Positions 11,541-23,223 of a stretch of DNA of 64,000 nt are shown here, in pieces (the first letter of the stretch is position 1; the number at the start of each line of letters is the position of its first letter). The translations under genes were made by a program, and so were the position numbers. Under the pieces are notes generated by a model. The model was given only the letters and a program-made list of their open reading frames with translations. It had not been told where the DNA came from and did no database searches. Source of the stretch: Chaetoderma sp. LZ-2023a (Eukaryota; Mollusca; Caudofoveata; Chaetodermatida; Chaetodermatidae); contig CM067369.1 of NCBI GenBank assembly GCA_034401795.1, forward strand, positions 91,068,579-91,132,578. The letters are read 5' to 3'.

Positions 11541-12385
11541 GTAAGGCGTATTTAATTTTTCACGATGTCTTGTATATCCGTGACTCGGGTTTCAATGTGA
11601 ATATGTTATCTCTATCTGATCAAATACTGGTCAAAATCTGTACTAAACGCCACGTTCATGAGCGCGTCGGGATAAAGTATTTGAAGTTATTATGATATTG
11701 ATGAAACAAATTAATATAGATGTTTCCTAAATATATTACATGTCCCAAAAGTAGGTAGGTAGCGAATTTTTTTTGTGAGTGGGATTCCCAGAGGGGGGGG
11801 GGGGGGGGAGGGGTGGTGGTGGTTGCTCTATTACCATGCTTTTTGCTAAATGTGTATTAAATTAACCCTTTGAATCTTTAATTTATTTCTGTGGTCGCCA
11901 CTCCCACCCTGCGTTTATTGTGATAGCATTGCCAAGATTAAAATTTTTAACATTACACATGTATAGCGCAGATACATGAAAGGCAATTATTACAGCCCCA
12001 GTCAGAGAGTGCATATACCGGAAACGTGGAAAATCGGCTTGCGTGTGTGTATGCTTAATCTTTTTATGACATCAGGCTATAACTGGAAATCCAGCCTTCC
12101 AGATATATGGACTTTCTCACTATGGTCAGATTTCCGGCATTTCGGGTTCAAAGGGTTAAGGTAGAAAATATGATTTAAAAAATGCCAATTCAATAAATCC
12201 ATCAGTCAAAATTTTCTTGGTGGAAATATTGAAGTGCCATCATTTTGGTGGCAGGTAGGTCGCAGCTATTCATAAATTTGCGATGATGTCATCACAATTA
12301 AATTTTCCATAATACCATGGGAGTGACGCCATTGTTGGAGGACCTAATTTAACATTATGAGCAATAATGGGCCATGGAAGCTTAA
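11541..12385 (+). other. Start of spectraplakin intron 1
   Basis: Intronic sequence by inference. It includes a poly-G block at about 11791-11809 next to ggtggtggtggt and no supported exon. Confidence 0.5.
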
Positions 12386-12575
12386 CTGTCTGACTGCTGA
12401 TTTGTTGCACACAACATATTCCTGGGGATGTATCTCTTGACCGTGCTAAATATTTTGAAAACAATTTGATTGAAAGTTTTAGTCAAATTGCTTTCAAAAT
12501 ATCCTGCAAGTCCGAGTTTTTGGTCATTGAAATTATGGTCAGGTGGCTTGCAGCAACGAGACACATGATTTGATG
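12386..12575 (-). repeat. Family E repeat
   Basis: An inverted copy relates to 15825-15955 and 44330-44490. Shared blocks on the minus strand are acatattcc, agagatacatccc/gagttatatctctgg, CTAAATATTTTGAAAACAATTT and gtcaggtggcttgcagcaacgagac. Confidence 0.6.
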
Positions 12576-12959
12576 TTTTCTGATACCGGGAAGGATTATT
12601 AAAGTGGTAAATTTTCAAAAATAGTTTTCCCTTTAGCATGTAGTAAGCTTGCCTGGGGGCCCTTTAAATTGCAGCCAATCTCAAAATGCCAGGATGTGCG
12701 AAATTATGAATTGCTGCGGGTAGGTAGGGAATAAGAAATATACATATGATTTTGTTTGCCCTTAGCTGAAAATAGGTTAGGCTGGTTGAAACCTCTAGGT
12801 TGGTCCTAGCATTTAAAAGCACAATCTATTTCTCCCCTCCCCTGATATATTTCTCCACACTAATCTCAAGCTTGTCATCATTTTCACCTAATGCAGTCTG
12901 AATATTCCTTACATCGACTTCCATGCTCTTTCTATTATATTTTCTTGTCATCACTCTAA

Positions 12960-13350
12960 AGCGGCCCATACACGATCAATATAATTGACAGTAATATTGT
13001 CAATTATGAAAATTTACAATATTATTGATCGTTAGTGTGTAATATTGAGGTCAGATCTTGACTTGCACAATATTCTGATGGAATCAAAACCCAGTAGATA
13101 TTTATTGATGGTTATGCAATTTTATTGTGTCGTTGGTTGTACACAGTGACATTGAGAATATTGATCAATATTTCATTCTGAAGTCAATTTTCATAATTGA
13201 CAATATTATTGTCAATTATATTGATCGTGTATGGGCCATATGACGATAATATTGAACAATATTATTGCGCCGTTGGTGGCCAACACAGTTTATTTTCAAT
13301 AATATTGTGCCAATATTATTGTCAATTACATTGATCGTTTATGGGCCGCT
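12960..13350. mobile_element. MITE with AGCGGCCCATACACGATCAAT termini (PIF/Harbinger-type, putative)
   Basis: The left end reads AGCGGCCCATACACGATCAA and the right end is its inverse (TTGATCGTTTATGGGCCGCT). Both are flanked by TAA (12957-12959 and 13351-13353), as expected for the 3-bp TWA duplication of Harbinger elements. An additional inverted copy of the terminus, ending TTGATCGTGTATGGGCC, lies internally at about 13180-13240. No transposase. Confidence 0.75.
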
Positions 13351-13479
13351 TAAGTAATGGCATCAGTGGCTGTTTCATTCTTGTCACAGCATCAGCAGAT
13401 TTTTTATATACGGCTGAGATCAAAGTTGCGATGGTTAACCTTTAACCCTTCAACTCCCAGTGTCTGAATTTCACGACAG

Positions 13480-13790
13480 ATATACAGGAAGGATGTTGAA
13501 TATGTTGAGACTAATTTGAGTGGATCCTGTTGATGTTATATCTATGAAACCATTGAATGGAATCCAACCAAATTTGGTAGGTGGGTTAACCATATGGGAT
13601 ATAATTGCAGAGTACTTAGAAGAGGACATTACATTTATCTCCCTCCAAGCAGGATACGCCATTAGTGGAGCAATCTAGTTAACCCATGACATTTCATTGT
13701 CTCAGTTTCAAGACTACATGAAACATGTTGAATATTTTGAAATAGCCGTAGGCAGCAACAGCTCACGTTCAAATTAGTATAAAAAATAGA
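13480..13790. repeat. Degenerate family C/D-like sequence
   Basis: Two separated core-like motifs are present (ttgaatatgttgagactaatttgag near 13498; gttgaatattttgaaatagcc near 13729, with gcagcaacagct and caaattagt). Boundaries are unclear. Confidence 0.4.
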
Positions 13791-14142
13791 TTTGTCCTTT
13801 CTGGTCTCTGAGAATTAATAGATTAAATATTAGCCTTTGCTTGAAGAAATAACAGTGGTTAGAGAGTCGATGACACACCATCATAAATCTCCACATTCAC
13901 ATGCCAATGGAGCCAAATTGAAGCGTAGATGTCATCTTACATGACTTTATCATGGGGGTAACTCACATTGCAAATTTGTTTAAATTCCATCCAACCATTT
14001 CGGATGATATGCATTACAATCAATTACTGCACAGACGGATGGATGGAATGACATAATACCCAGTTTTCTTCGAAAAACGTGTGGATAATTACAGTTAAGT
14101 TGGAACCATCACCAAGCCTGACACATTCTTATAACCCTTTAA

Positions 14143-14295
14143 CCATCGAGTTTGTTAAAGAAAATTTAAATTTTCTTATAGAAAATGTCCATTTGCAGAT
14201 TATCGAGCCAGTCATTCCAGTGGTAACTTTTTAAAAGTAGTCTTCTCTTGGTTTGCAAATATACATTTCTCAAGACCACTATAGAACCCAGTTTA
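14143..14295. repeat. Family A foldback MITE, internally deleted
   Basis: taaccatcgag.ttgttaaagaaaatttaaattttcttatagaaaatgtccatttgcag fuses directly to ATTATCGAGCCAGTCATTCCAGTGGTAA and the complementary arm, so one half of the hairpin stem is missing. Confidence 0.7.
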
Positions 14296-14864
14296 GACAT
14301 GTATCGACAACTGTGACAGTGCTCTGCATAATCTTCTAGCCATGTTTTATAATAAGAGTGGTATTAAATATAAAGACTGTCATGACTGTTTGCAAAGGGA
14401 TGCAAACACAACAGCATACATGACGACCATTCATGATCATTTAAATATATATAAGGGCACAATAAATTCATTCATAAGCAGCTGCTGCTGCCAATATTGG
14501 CACTTGTGGTATCACACTGTCATTTGTCATCATCATCATCATCCAAGATTGTTACATCACGACAGTGAATGCTCATGGTATCTAAACCATACCATAAGAT
14601 TTTGATTGATGATTCTAATAATAAGTCGCTGAATTAATGTCATGATTGACTATGTCGTAATCGACTTGTGAAAATGATTCCTGTTTATTGCCATTGCTGA
14701 TTAAATCTCTTCTTACTAACCATTATACATTTAATAAATTAACAAAGAATTTATGATGTCTTGTACATACTAACTTTGATTGGAGATATTTATATTAATA
14801 TAATATACCCACTAGATTACGTTGTAGGCATTTTCCTTGAGTGACCTACCTGGCTGGCGTGATT
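14296..14864. other. Intronic sequence without recognised features
   Basis: The open frame 14342-14605 has no recognisable motif and is probably chance. Confidence 0.4.
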
Positions 14865-15080
14865 TTAACCCTTTCACTGACAAATACCTGAAAATGTATT
14901 TTCTTTGCGATATGTAACTCATTCTGTTGAATATTTTGTATTTTGAAATAAATTTAATTGGAAGCCGTTACTGCCAAGGCACAACATTTTCCAGTCAAAT
15001 TAACTTCAAAATGTTAAACAGATTTCCTCTATGGTAGCGGTGAAAATGAGATAGAGGGAATTCATCGGTGAAAGGGTTAA
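14865..15080. repeat. Family C MITE flanked by TTAA
   Basis: TTAA-CCCTTTCACTGACAAAT at the left and ATTCATCGGTGAAAGGG-TTAA at the right form imperfect inverted ends with TTAA on both sides. The interior has GTTGAATATTTTG...GAAATAAATTTAATTGGAAGCC and a complementary arm. No coding capacity. Confidence 0.8.
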
Positions 15081-15429
15081 TGTACTTAACAGCTGATTCA
15101 CTGGACAGTCCATTGACTAGTACAGAGTTAGCTCCCTTTGTAAATAGTGATCAAGGTATTTTTATCTGGATCAAAGGATATGGGACATGTCTTGTGTGCA
15201 GTTAACTGTTAAAGATTGTATTAGGGCACAGGATGTTTGCTTAGTCCTTTGAGCAGTTCTGTACAATGGAATGTGAGCCAAAACAATTGACATTTAACCT
15301 ATTACTAGTTCAGCTGGCCAAAACATCATCGACAGCACAGGTCTTCAGGAATGTCTATTTGCAGGCCCCCCCCCCTCCACTCCCCCTCACAGTTTGAAAG
15401 GTATAGGTGAAATGGACCTTTTCATTTTT

Positions 15430-15740
15430 AGCTATACCCCACCCATCTCTAGATAATCTCTCTGAACTTCCTGAATATCAATTTCCAGAAAACTACAGGC
15501 AAGCTGTTGAATATTTTGAAACTAATTTGACTGGTTGCTGTTTCAACAGCATGTTTATTAAGTAGCAGAATTACAAAGACATACAATTCATACAACGTGT
15601 CGGACCATTTGGGATTTGATGACGGTCTATATGGAATCCTTTGTGACGTAATGATTGTGACGTCATCATGCATGCGCTGAGCTGATTATGATGTCATATG
15701 AGGTCAGATGATGGATGAATACTCTGGAAAGGTGAATTAT
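15430..15740 (+). repeat. Family D MITE copy
   Basis: ctataccccacccatctctag, then aaaactacaggcaagctgttgaatattttgaaactaatttgactgg, then the downstream segment gcatgtttattaagtag and gtcatatgaggtcagatgatgg. The complementary core arm is deleted in this copy. The family's donor-like CAG|GTAAG is CAGGCAAG here. Confidence 0.65.
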
Positions 15741-15824
15741 ATCAACATGATAGCTATCTATGCATCTATCATCAATCATCATCTTTTGTCAATGCACCCT
15801 AATCAGTTTTATTCACCATTTGAC

Positions 15825-15955
15825 TGGTGAGTTTTTACAAACGACATATTCCGAGAGTTATATCTCTGGACTGGCTAAATATTTTGAAAACAATTTTACG
15901 GAAAGTTGTTATTTTAATTGTTGTCTGGTGGTTTGCTGCAGCGAGACGGGTACTG
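15825..15955 (+). repeat. Family E repeat
   Basis: Shares acaaacgacatattcc.agagttatatctctggac.ggctaaatattttgaaaacaatttt and ttgtctggtggtttgctgcagcgagacgg with the copies near 12.4 and 44.4 kb. Confidence 0.6.
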
Positions 15956-15984
15956 CGATTCATCCTATAGTTACAACTTACATA

Positions 15985-16330
15985 CAGTGGAGGAATTCAG
16001 TTTTAGCTATGCCCCGCCTGTCTCTATTTAACCTCTGCCCAAACTTTGCCCGTGTTGGGATCAATAGATCCCTGTTCTCCCTGAATCTCAATTTTGATAA
16101 AACTGTACAGGTGTTAAAGCTGTTGAATATTTTGCAACTAATTTGACTGTCTGCTGTTGCTGCCTATGACAAATTATGCAACAGAATGTTTATTAAATAC
16201 TAAAGATATACAATTTGACAGACTATTTATTAAGCATTTATTGTGTCATTCACGATGTAATTGATTTATGACCTTAGCCTACATGTGATGTAGTTGATTA
16301 TGACATATGATCCAATGTGTCCCCCGCGAC
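15985..16330 (+). repeat. Family D MITE copy
   Basis: It starts ttcagttttagctatgccccgcctgtc and includes gttgaatattttgcaactaatttgactgtc, tgctgttgctgcctatg, gtttattaaatactaaagatatacaattt and acatgtgatgtagttgattatgacatatga. Confidence 0.7.
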
Positions 16331-16470
16331 AGAAATTTTATAAATTTCATTTCGGCGCCACTGGCTGTTTTGTGTAAAATAAAATCAAATTATCCATTTA
16401 AAGATATTGAGGCTGAAAGTTGTTGGTGTCTTAGACAGGACAACCATTTTCAAAATGAATGTTGTCTTGT

Positions 16471-16688
16471 TTAACCCTTTAACACTCATATCAGCCGAAA
16501 GTGGCTTCAGCAGTGATCTTGAGAAATGTCTCTTTGCAGACCAAGAGAAGACTATTTTTAAAAATTTACTACTGGAATGACTGGCTCATCTAGTGGTAAA
16601 TTTTCAAAAACAATCTCTTGGTCTGCCAATGGACATTTTCCATGAGAAAATTAAAAATTTTGAACAAATTCGAGGGTGAAATGGTTAA
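16471..16688. repeat. Family A foldback MITE with TTAA ends
   Basis: TTAACCCTTTAACACTCATATCAGCC begins the element and GAGGGTGAAATGGTTAA closes it. The centre is short here (ACTGGCTCATCTAGTGG), so part of the inverted arms has been lost. Confidence 0.78.
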
Positions 16689-16762
16689 TAACATGCAAAA
16701 GAAATTGGTAAAATCATTTTAATTTGCTGACAATGGTTTGAGAACATCAGGTAGTGTTGATA

Positions 16763-16950
16763 TTAACCCAGGTTATGGCGAAACTGGCCAAAACTGGTTC
16801 TGCACTGGTCTTGAGTAATATGTATTTGCAGGTCAAAAGAAGAGTGATAATCGAGACAGAGTCATTTCAGTGGTAAATTAAAAAAAATATTGTTCTGTTA
16901 GCCTGCAAATGAACATTCAATTTGAGCAGATTTGGTGATTAAATGGTTAA
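16763..16950. repeat. Family A foldback MITE, diverged
   Basis: TTAA at both ends (16763-16766 and 16947-16950). Contains ggccaaaactggttctgcactggtcttgag and complementary tttgcaggtc / gcctgcaaatg arms. Confidence 0.65.
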
Positions 16951-17305
16951 TCTGTACATGCATTATGCAATTTGTTCCATTACAATAATTATATACAGAG
17001 CAGAAAACTTGTTCCGTGCATTGCTCTGAGAATTAATTGACAGGTGACTATAAAATTTCTAAGCATATTGCACTTGGAAATGAATGAATGACTCATTGAG
17101 CGATACAGACTGCACATGTGTGTGTGTTTGTGTGTGTGGATTGCATCATAGAAATCTTTATATGATTGCATCCCGCTAGCTTGATAAATCTCTATAGCTT
17201 GATAAATTTCCTTGTTTTTTCCCCTTCATTCAGTTAGATGCTGGGGGTGGGGTTTAATTTATAGTCTGTTATTATCTTTGTACCAAAGTACCTACAGGTG
17301 TAGTT

Positions 17306-17512
17306 TTAATCCTTTCAGCCACAAATCCTTGAAAAAGTAAATTCTTTTTTATCTACATATAGCATATTCTGTTGATAATATTGAAATTAATATGACGGGA
17401 ATCCGTTACGCAACAATGGCTTCCGGTCATGTTAATTAAAAAAAATGTAACAGCTCTCCTATTTGTTTGCCCTGAGTTTGTGGTATGAGGAATTTACCAG
17501 TGAAATGGTTAA
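17306..17512. repeat. Family C MITE with TTAA ends
   Basis: TTAATCCTTTCAGCCACAAATCCTTGAAAAAG at the left and TTTACCAGTGAAATGGTTAA at the right. Core: ATAATATTGAAATTAATATGACGGGAA. Confidence 0.7.
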
Positions 17513-17675
17513 TAATTTTTTTGTAGGGTAAATACACATACTCTTCCACTTAAAATCTAGATTGTGAGCATTTATGACAGTTTAAATGTGCTTATAGCCT
17601 AGAGCATTTCTCATAATAATAATGTTGATATTTCCCTCGCTGCACAGATATGTATGCTTCATATGCTGACATTTT

Positions 17676-17866
17676 AGACACTTCACCTATGAATTCCCCA
17701 TATCTCATTTTCAAGACAATCATACAGGAAAACTGTTGAATATTTTGAAATTAATTTGCTTAAGGCAGCAACGGCTTCCAGTCAAATTAATTTTAAGATA
17801 TTCACCAGACTAAGTTTTATATCGTGACAAATTTACATTTCAGGGATTTGTCGGTGAAAAGGTTAA
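17676..17866. repeat. Family C MITE, abutting a family A element
   Basis: attccccatatctcattttcaagacaatcatacaggaaaactgttgaatattttgaaattaatttg, then the inverted core, ends GGGATTTGTCGGTGAAAAGGTTAA. The terminal TTAA at 17863-17866 is also the first TTAA of the next element. Confidence 0.75.
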
Positions 17867-18098
17867 CACTTTACCGGTCAAGCCAGCCAAAACTGGTCTT
17901 AGCAGTCATCTGAAGGAATGCCCATTTGCATGAGTCAAAGAGAAGACTGTTTTTGGAAATTCACCACTGGAATGACTGGCTCGATAACCGAGCCAGTCAT
18001 TCCAGTGGTAAATTTTCAAAAATAGTCTTCTTGGACTCGTGCAAATGGATATTCACTTAGCGAATGTTCATGAACAATCATGTGAATTAAAGGGTTAA
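17863..18098. repeat. Family A foldback MITE, long near-perfect hairpin
   Basis: TTAA at both ends. The central stem GACTCAAGAA..-type arms around ACTGGAATGACTGGCTCGATAACCGAGCCAGTCATTCCAGT are nearly perfect from about 17925 to 18045, giving roughly 55 bp per arm. Confidence 0.85.
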
Positions 18099-19004
18099 TG
18101 AACAAACACATGCATCTTTGTTGAAGATTATTTCTATAGTTTAATTGTTCCTCCACCCCATCCCCACCTCCCATCACCACCCATTTCCAATTTTTGTACC
18201 ATATGTGCTATATATTTCTTTTGCTCACTCACTGCATGCATCCTCTCCCTCAAGCTGTCCCTATTCTAGCGTCGGTGGTGAGATAGGGGAGGTAGGAGGA
18301 CAGGATCCGTGGATGATGAGTGGTGAATGAAATTGATGGGTGAGGTAGGGATGATGGTTGAATAAAATCATTGTATATAACAGAGTAGATAGAAAATAGT
18401 GTTTAGTCAGTTTTATGGTGTGTCAGTGGTATACAGGTCTGTTGAGTGAACATTTTTTTTTGAAATTTAGTTTTCAGATTACTCTTGTATATTTTTGTAT
18501 ATCTATTTTCGTTATAGAAGTTCTACTGAAAGAATTTTGTCTAGATTTGCTTCCTCCTTTTAAAATGAATGCACATATTGTGTTGTTGTATGAGAGTCAC
18601 CCTTTAACGCAGACATAATGGTGTTTTCTTGTATTTTTATTTTCAATGAACCTATTCCCCCCCCCCCCCCCAAGCATTTTCTTCACAGCATACTCAGAAT
18701 GTGTGAGGTAATATTGGCAGCTGATTGGACACTTTCTTTGTTTACACACATGTCTATTTTGTATGATTCTAAAATGAGGTTTTCTAGACGCTTGCTGCTT
18801 ATGTGTTCTTCACTCCTGCGGATGTACATTGTGTGCATGTGTCATTCCATTTCTTATGTCAAGGGGAGGTTATTAACAGTTTTCTTTGTGAGATGATCGT
18901 TTTGCATTTTTCTCATATTTTCTCTCTGCCGTACCATTTTCTGATAGTGTTTGTGTAATATTGAGTACCTGTTTTCGGTACATTGTGTCTAATTGCAGTA
19001 TTAT
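18099..19004. other. Intronic sequence, no supported gene
   Basis: C/T-rich and T-rich low-complexity DNA, including a poly-C block near 18657-18671. Short frames at 18145, 18415 and 18618 have no motifs. Confidence 0.4.
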
Positions 19005-19345
19005 TATTATGCGATGGAGCAATCCAGTTTTAGCTATGCCCCGCTCATCTTTAGCTAAGCTCCACCCACACTCAAGTTCCAGAAAACTATACAGGTAAGC
19101 TGTTGAATAGTTTGAAACTAATTTGACTGTGTGCTAGGCAACAACAGCGCCCAGTCAACTTGGTTTCAAAATATTCAACATAATGTTTATTAAATAGTAA
19201 AGACATACAGTTCGTACAACTTAATGGACTCGAAGTGTTTATGACAGATGCATGGCGCAATTGATTATGACACCAGCCTACATGTGATGTAATGGATTAT
19301 GACATCATATTATTGATCGATAAACTGGATTCCTCTATTGTCAAC
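19005..19345 (+). repeat. Family D MITE copy
   Basis: Near-complete: ccagttttagctatgccccgctcatctttagctaagctcc, aaaactatacag|gtaagctgttgaat, then the GGCAACAACAGCGCCCAGTCAACTTGGTTTCAAAATATTCAAC arm, and ending tgattgatcgataaactggattcctctatt-like sequence. Contains an exact CAG|GTAAG at 19092-19099. Confidence 0.8.
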
Positions 19346-19429
19346 AGTGCACATGGACTTTAGTTCTATTTATGTATGACATACACGGTTTTCTCGCTTC
19401 CGCCTTGTACTAGATGATAATACAGTCAT

Positions 19430-19760
19430 AATAGAGCGATACAATCTGCCACTCAAGTATCTGACATCATAATCAAGTATGTCACTCATTTCCTGATGTC
19501 AGAATCAGAACGATGTATCTCTGTCGCGAAAATTGAAAAAGTCTCATGAAGGTTTCTGAATTGTATGCCTCTGGTCAATTCACAATTTAATAAACATTCT
19601 ATTGAATATTTTGAAACTGATTTGACTGGGAGCTGTTGCAACAGCTTACCTTTAAGTTACCTTAATTGGAATAGGGCTGGTGGGAATTCATGGTTTGCTT
19701 CCAACACGCGTACAAAGTGGGCGGAGCTTAGCTAGAAATGGGTGTTGCGTATCTAGGAAT
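19430..19760 (-). repeat. Family D MITE copy
   Basis: Inverted relative to the neighbour at 19005. gacatcataatcaagtatg.cac, gtctcatgaagg, cacaatttaataaacattctattgaatattttgaaactgatttgactggg, ending gggcggagcttagctagaaatggg. Confidence 0.75.
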
Positions 19761-20537
19761 GTATCCTTCCTTTATTACTGAAGTCACGAGTAACAAGAAA
19801 TTTTGGTTAAATTATTTTGAAATTGTGACCAAAAGACTAATCTTATATCTGCTACATCTTCTTTATTGAGAAATCAGTGACTCAGCAGTGGTTAGCTGAA
19901 TAGCACACTGGCGTTCTTAAACAGTGATCTTGGTTCGTGTCTCTGTATGTGACTATCTTTTTTGTTGGTGGAAATATATATAATATATATATATATATAT
20001 AAACACTGCTTGAGTGACTTTAACAATTTGTTAGCTTAAAGTGGAACACAAACAGAAAACGATCAAAGCACTCCAAATGCTGCTTTTGTATAATTTAATT
20101 AAAATACATTATGTTATGTAGGTATCTTCGAATTCCTAATAGTAAATTTCACAAAAAAGTTACTCAATTTCCATAAGAGTCACGGAGTGGCGTCATCGAT
20201 TGAATGATGATTGTGGTATGACGTCATCGAGTGAATGATATATTTTTTTTAATGTTTGATAGCGCACTAATCCAGCTCATTCAGACACTGCCATATCAAT
20301 GAGATCCAAGTTATGAAATTAAACTATTGAGTATTGCTCGAGTTTTCCTCAAATTTGGACCCTTTGTTAAGAAATACAAACTACTTGTAGGCTTTTCTAT
20401 TTCTGGTCTTGATCCAGATCCACACATTCCCTAAAACTATTTATACAGTGGACCTTTCCAGAGTAATCATGTCATAATTAGCTAAGCAGCGTGTAGGATG
20501 TTAATCATTATGTCATACCCCTGTTTAAGACTATATG
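19761..20537. other. Intronic sequence with (AT)n microsatellite
   Basis: (AT)n at about 19978-20001. A tgacgtca lies at about 20219-20226. No gene recognised. Confidence 0.45.
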
Positions 20538-20630
20538 CTCGGCCTCAACGTGGCGCAGGGGTGTAACCCACTGGGTGTCAATCCAGACATTTGGAGGGGC
20601 TAACCAGAGCATTATGCACAACGCAAATGA

Positions 20631-21720
20631 ATGACACTTGGAGATCGAATCAAACGAAATGGTGCTCGCCCTGTGAGGATCCGCCAGGCAGGTGCAGCGC
20701 CTGGCTCCATGCCTCGACGGAGCCCACCCTCAGCTACTGGAGGTCCCATCAACTCGTCTTGTGGAGCCAGGAGACGAGGATGGAGAGCTACTGGCCAACC
20801 GAAAGAGAAGACCAAACCCAAAGAGAACCCCAGTATCAACATCATGCACTGGAACGCAGAAGTGGTTACCAACAAGAAATCAGAGCTCGAACAGTTCCTG
20901 TACGAAAACAACATTGATATCTGCTGCATCCAAGAGACAGACCTGCAAGAAGGAAAACCATTTAAGATCAGAGGTTACCAGATTTTCCGGTGTGATCGAA
21001 GAGGAAGAAAGAAAGGCAGGGTGATCACCTTGGTCCGAAACAGCGTGAACGCCAGCCAGATCAAAACCTTTATGGAAGAGGCAGAATATATCAAGATCAA
21101 GGTATCAACCAGCAACTCTGTGATTGACATTGTCAATTATTACTGCCCTAATGACAAGAATCTCTCACTTGATACAATCCAGGTCCCGGACTGCCACTTC
21201 CTCATTGCGGGAGACTTTAATAGCCAGTCTCAGAGCTGGGGATACAGAACACTTGATAAACGAGAAGACATTGAAGCATGGCAAGATGAAAAGCACCTTT
21301 TACTTGTCAACGATCCCACAGATCAGCCTACCTTCTACTCGCAGCGGGTGGCACTCGACAACAACGCCAGACTTGGCATTTTGTGCAGAAGACATTCACA
21401 GAAACCGCAGTAGAGTGGTCGGATCGCAGTTAGGAGGAAGCGACCACCGCCCAGTCCTCCTCTCTCTTTCTGGAAGTATTTCAACAAGTTCACCTCAACA
21501 TCCAAGGTGGAACTACAAAAAGGCAAATTGGAGTCTGTTCGGCATTCGTTCCAATGAGCTTACCCAAAATATAGCAGTAGAAGGGAGAAACATCAACAAT
21601 GCAGTCACGGAATTTAATTCAAGTATCCTCAAGGCTGCCAACGAAGCGATTCCTCGAGGGTTCAGGAAAAACTACCGCGTTACTGGACAACAGAACTGCA
21701 AGCAGCACATGATAACCTAG
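20631..21720 (+). pseudogene. LINE endonuclease domain (broken)
   Basis: Motifs of exonuclease-endonuclease-phosphatase fold enzymes: INIMHWNAEV (catalytic Asn), CCIQETDL (catalytic Glu), FLIAGDFNSQSQSWG and GGSDHRPVLLSL (catalytic Asp-His). The first three are in the frame open 20631-21413 and the last is in the frame open 21124-21720, so a frameshift lies near 21345. A second shift near 21675 separates it from the linker to the RT. Confidence 0.85.
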
Positions 21721-23223
21721 ACAAGGCCAGAGAAGATGCAGAGGGTAATCCCTGTCATGAAAACCACTTCACACTACAACAAACTAAAGCCAGGTATCTA
21801 AAGACCAAGCTGGAGGCCAAAAGAAGAAGCTGGAGGGAAAAGACGGCAGGGTTTAATTTAGAGAGAGACACAACAAAGCTATGGAGACTAACTAAAGCAC
21901 TGAATGATGAGGGTGTCGGGGGAGAGAAGATTACTCTTGAAGAAGATGGACAAACACTGTCAGGAAAGATGGCTGCAGATGCCTTTGCGAAGGCATATGC
22001 AAAAGAAAGCAACATTTCTGTACCACAAATGCGTCAAAAAGAGGTTAGAAAAGAGCAAAAGGAAAGAACAGACACCAACACTCACGATGCAATGAAAGTT
22101 GACATTAGTTTAGCAGAGCTGAAGAAGTCTATCCGCCAATTGAAGAAGAAGAAATCTCCCGGGCCAGATGGCATTACGAATGAAATGATCCAACACCTTG
22201 GTAATGCATCTCTCCGCAAGTTGCTAGATATCTTTAATCTCAGTTGGACCAATGGAGAGGTTCCTCAGTGCTGGAAGGAAGCCAGAATGACTCCTATTCT
22301 GAAAAAAGGGAAGAACAAGACGAAAGTGCTGAGCTACCGTCCTATCAGTCTTACAAGCTGCATATGCAAGACCATGGAGCGCATCGTCAACCAGCGGTTG
22401 CAGTGGTACCTGGAGTCGGAGAACACTATAGTTTCAGAGCAGGCTGGCTTCAGAAGATACAGGAGCCAGAAGATCAAACAACACATCTTGCACAGGTCAT
22501 AGAGGACACTTTTCAAGCCAAGAAGGTGATGCTAGCTGCCTTTATTGATCTGCAGAAGGCATTTGACAAGCTGTGAAAGGATGGCCTCCTCGTGAAGCTC
22601 CGGCGCACAGGCATCGGTGGCAACATGTTCCGATGGACCAAGTCATACCTACACAATCGCAGAGCTAGGGTGCTGGTGGATGGACAATCTGGACAGAATG
22701 TATTGCTGAGACAAGGGGTACCACAAGGCGGAGTATTATCACCAACTCTGTTCATACTCTTAATTAATGATATTGTAGCAGAGCTGCCCAATGGGATCCA
22801 AGCAGCCCTCTATGCAGATGACCTCGTACTCTCGTGCACCGAGGAGTACACAACGACTGCCACATACAGAATGCAGCTCGCCTTGGAGAGAATTACAGCT
22901 TGGACCAACGCTGGTGTATTACCATCAACAAAGAAAAATCATCAGCCATGCTATTCTCACTGTCCACCAAAACCAAGGTTGGCAATCTGACACTGGGCGG
23001 TACTCCACTCGAGTACGAGGACCAGCAGACATACCTGGGAATCACCTATGACAGAAGATTAACATGGAAGGAGCACATCCAGAACGCAGAGGCAAAGGCC
23101 AGAAGAAAGCTAAACATCATGAGGAAGCTGGCAGGAACAAAGTGTGGTGCCAATGAAAGGATCCTCAAGACCATTTACCTAGGTGTCGTATGACCACACC
23201 TTGAGTATGGATCCAGCTCATGG
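21721..23223 (+). pseudogene. LINE reverse transcriptase domain (broken)
   Basis: The linker WREKTAGFNLERDTTKLWRL is followed by RT motifs: KKKSPGPDGITNEMI, SYRPISLTSCICKTMERIVNQRL, VMLAAFIDLQKAFDKL, GVPQGGVLSPTLFILLINDI, the catalytic ALYADDLVL (22811-22822 encode YADD) and TYLGITYDRRLTW. Shifts occur near 22450 and 22930. Premature stops lie at 22574-22576 and 23191-23193, where homologues would have a sense codon. Catalytic residues are preserved, so the lesions are probably recent. Confidence 0.87.

Noticed and set aside
20520-20640. tRNA-like head of a SINE before the LINE
   Set aside because: cggcctcaacgtggcgcaggggtgtaaccc does not give convincing A and B boxes.
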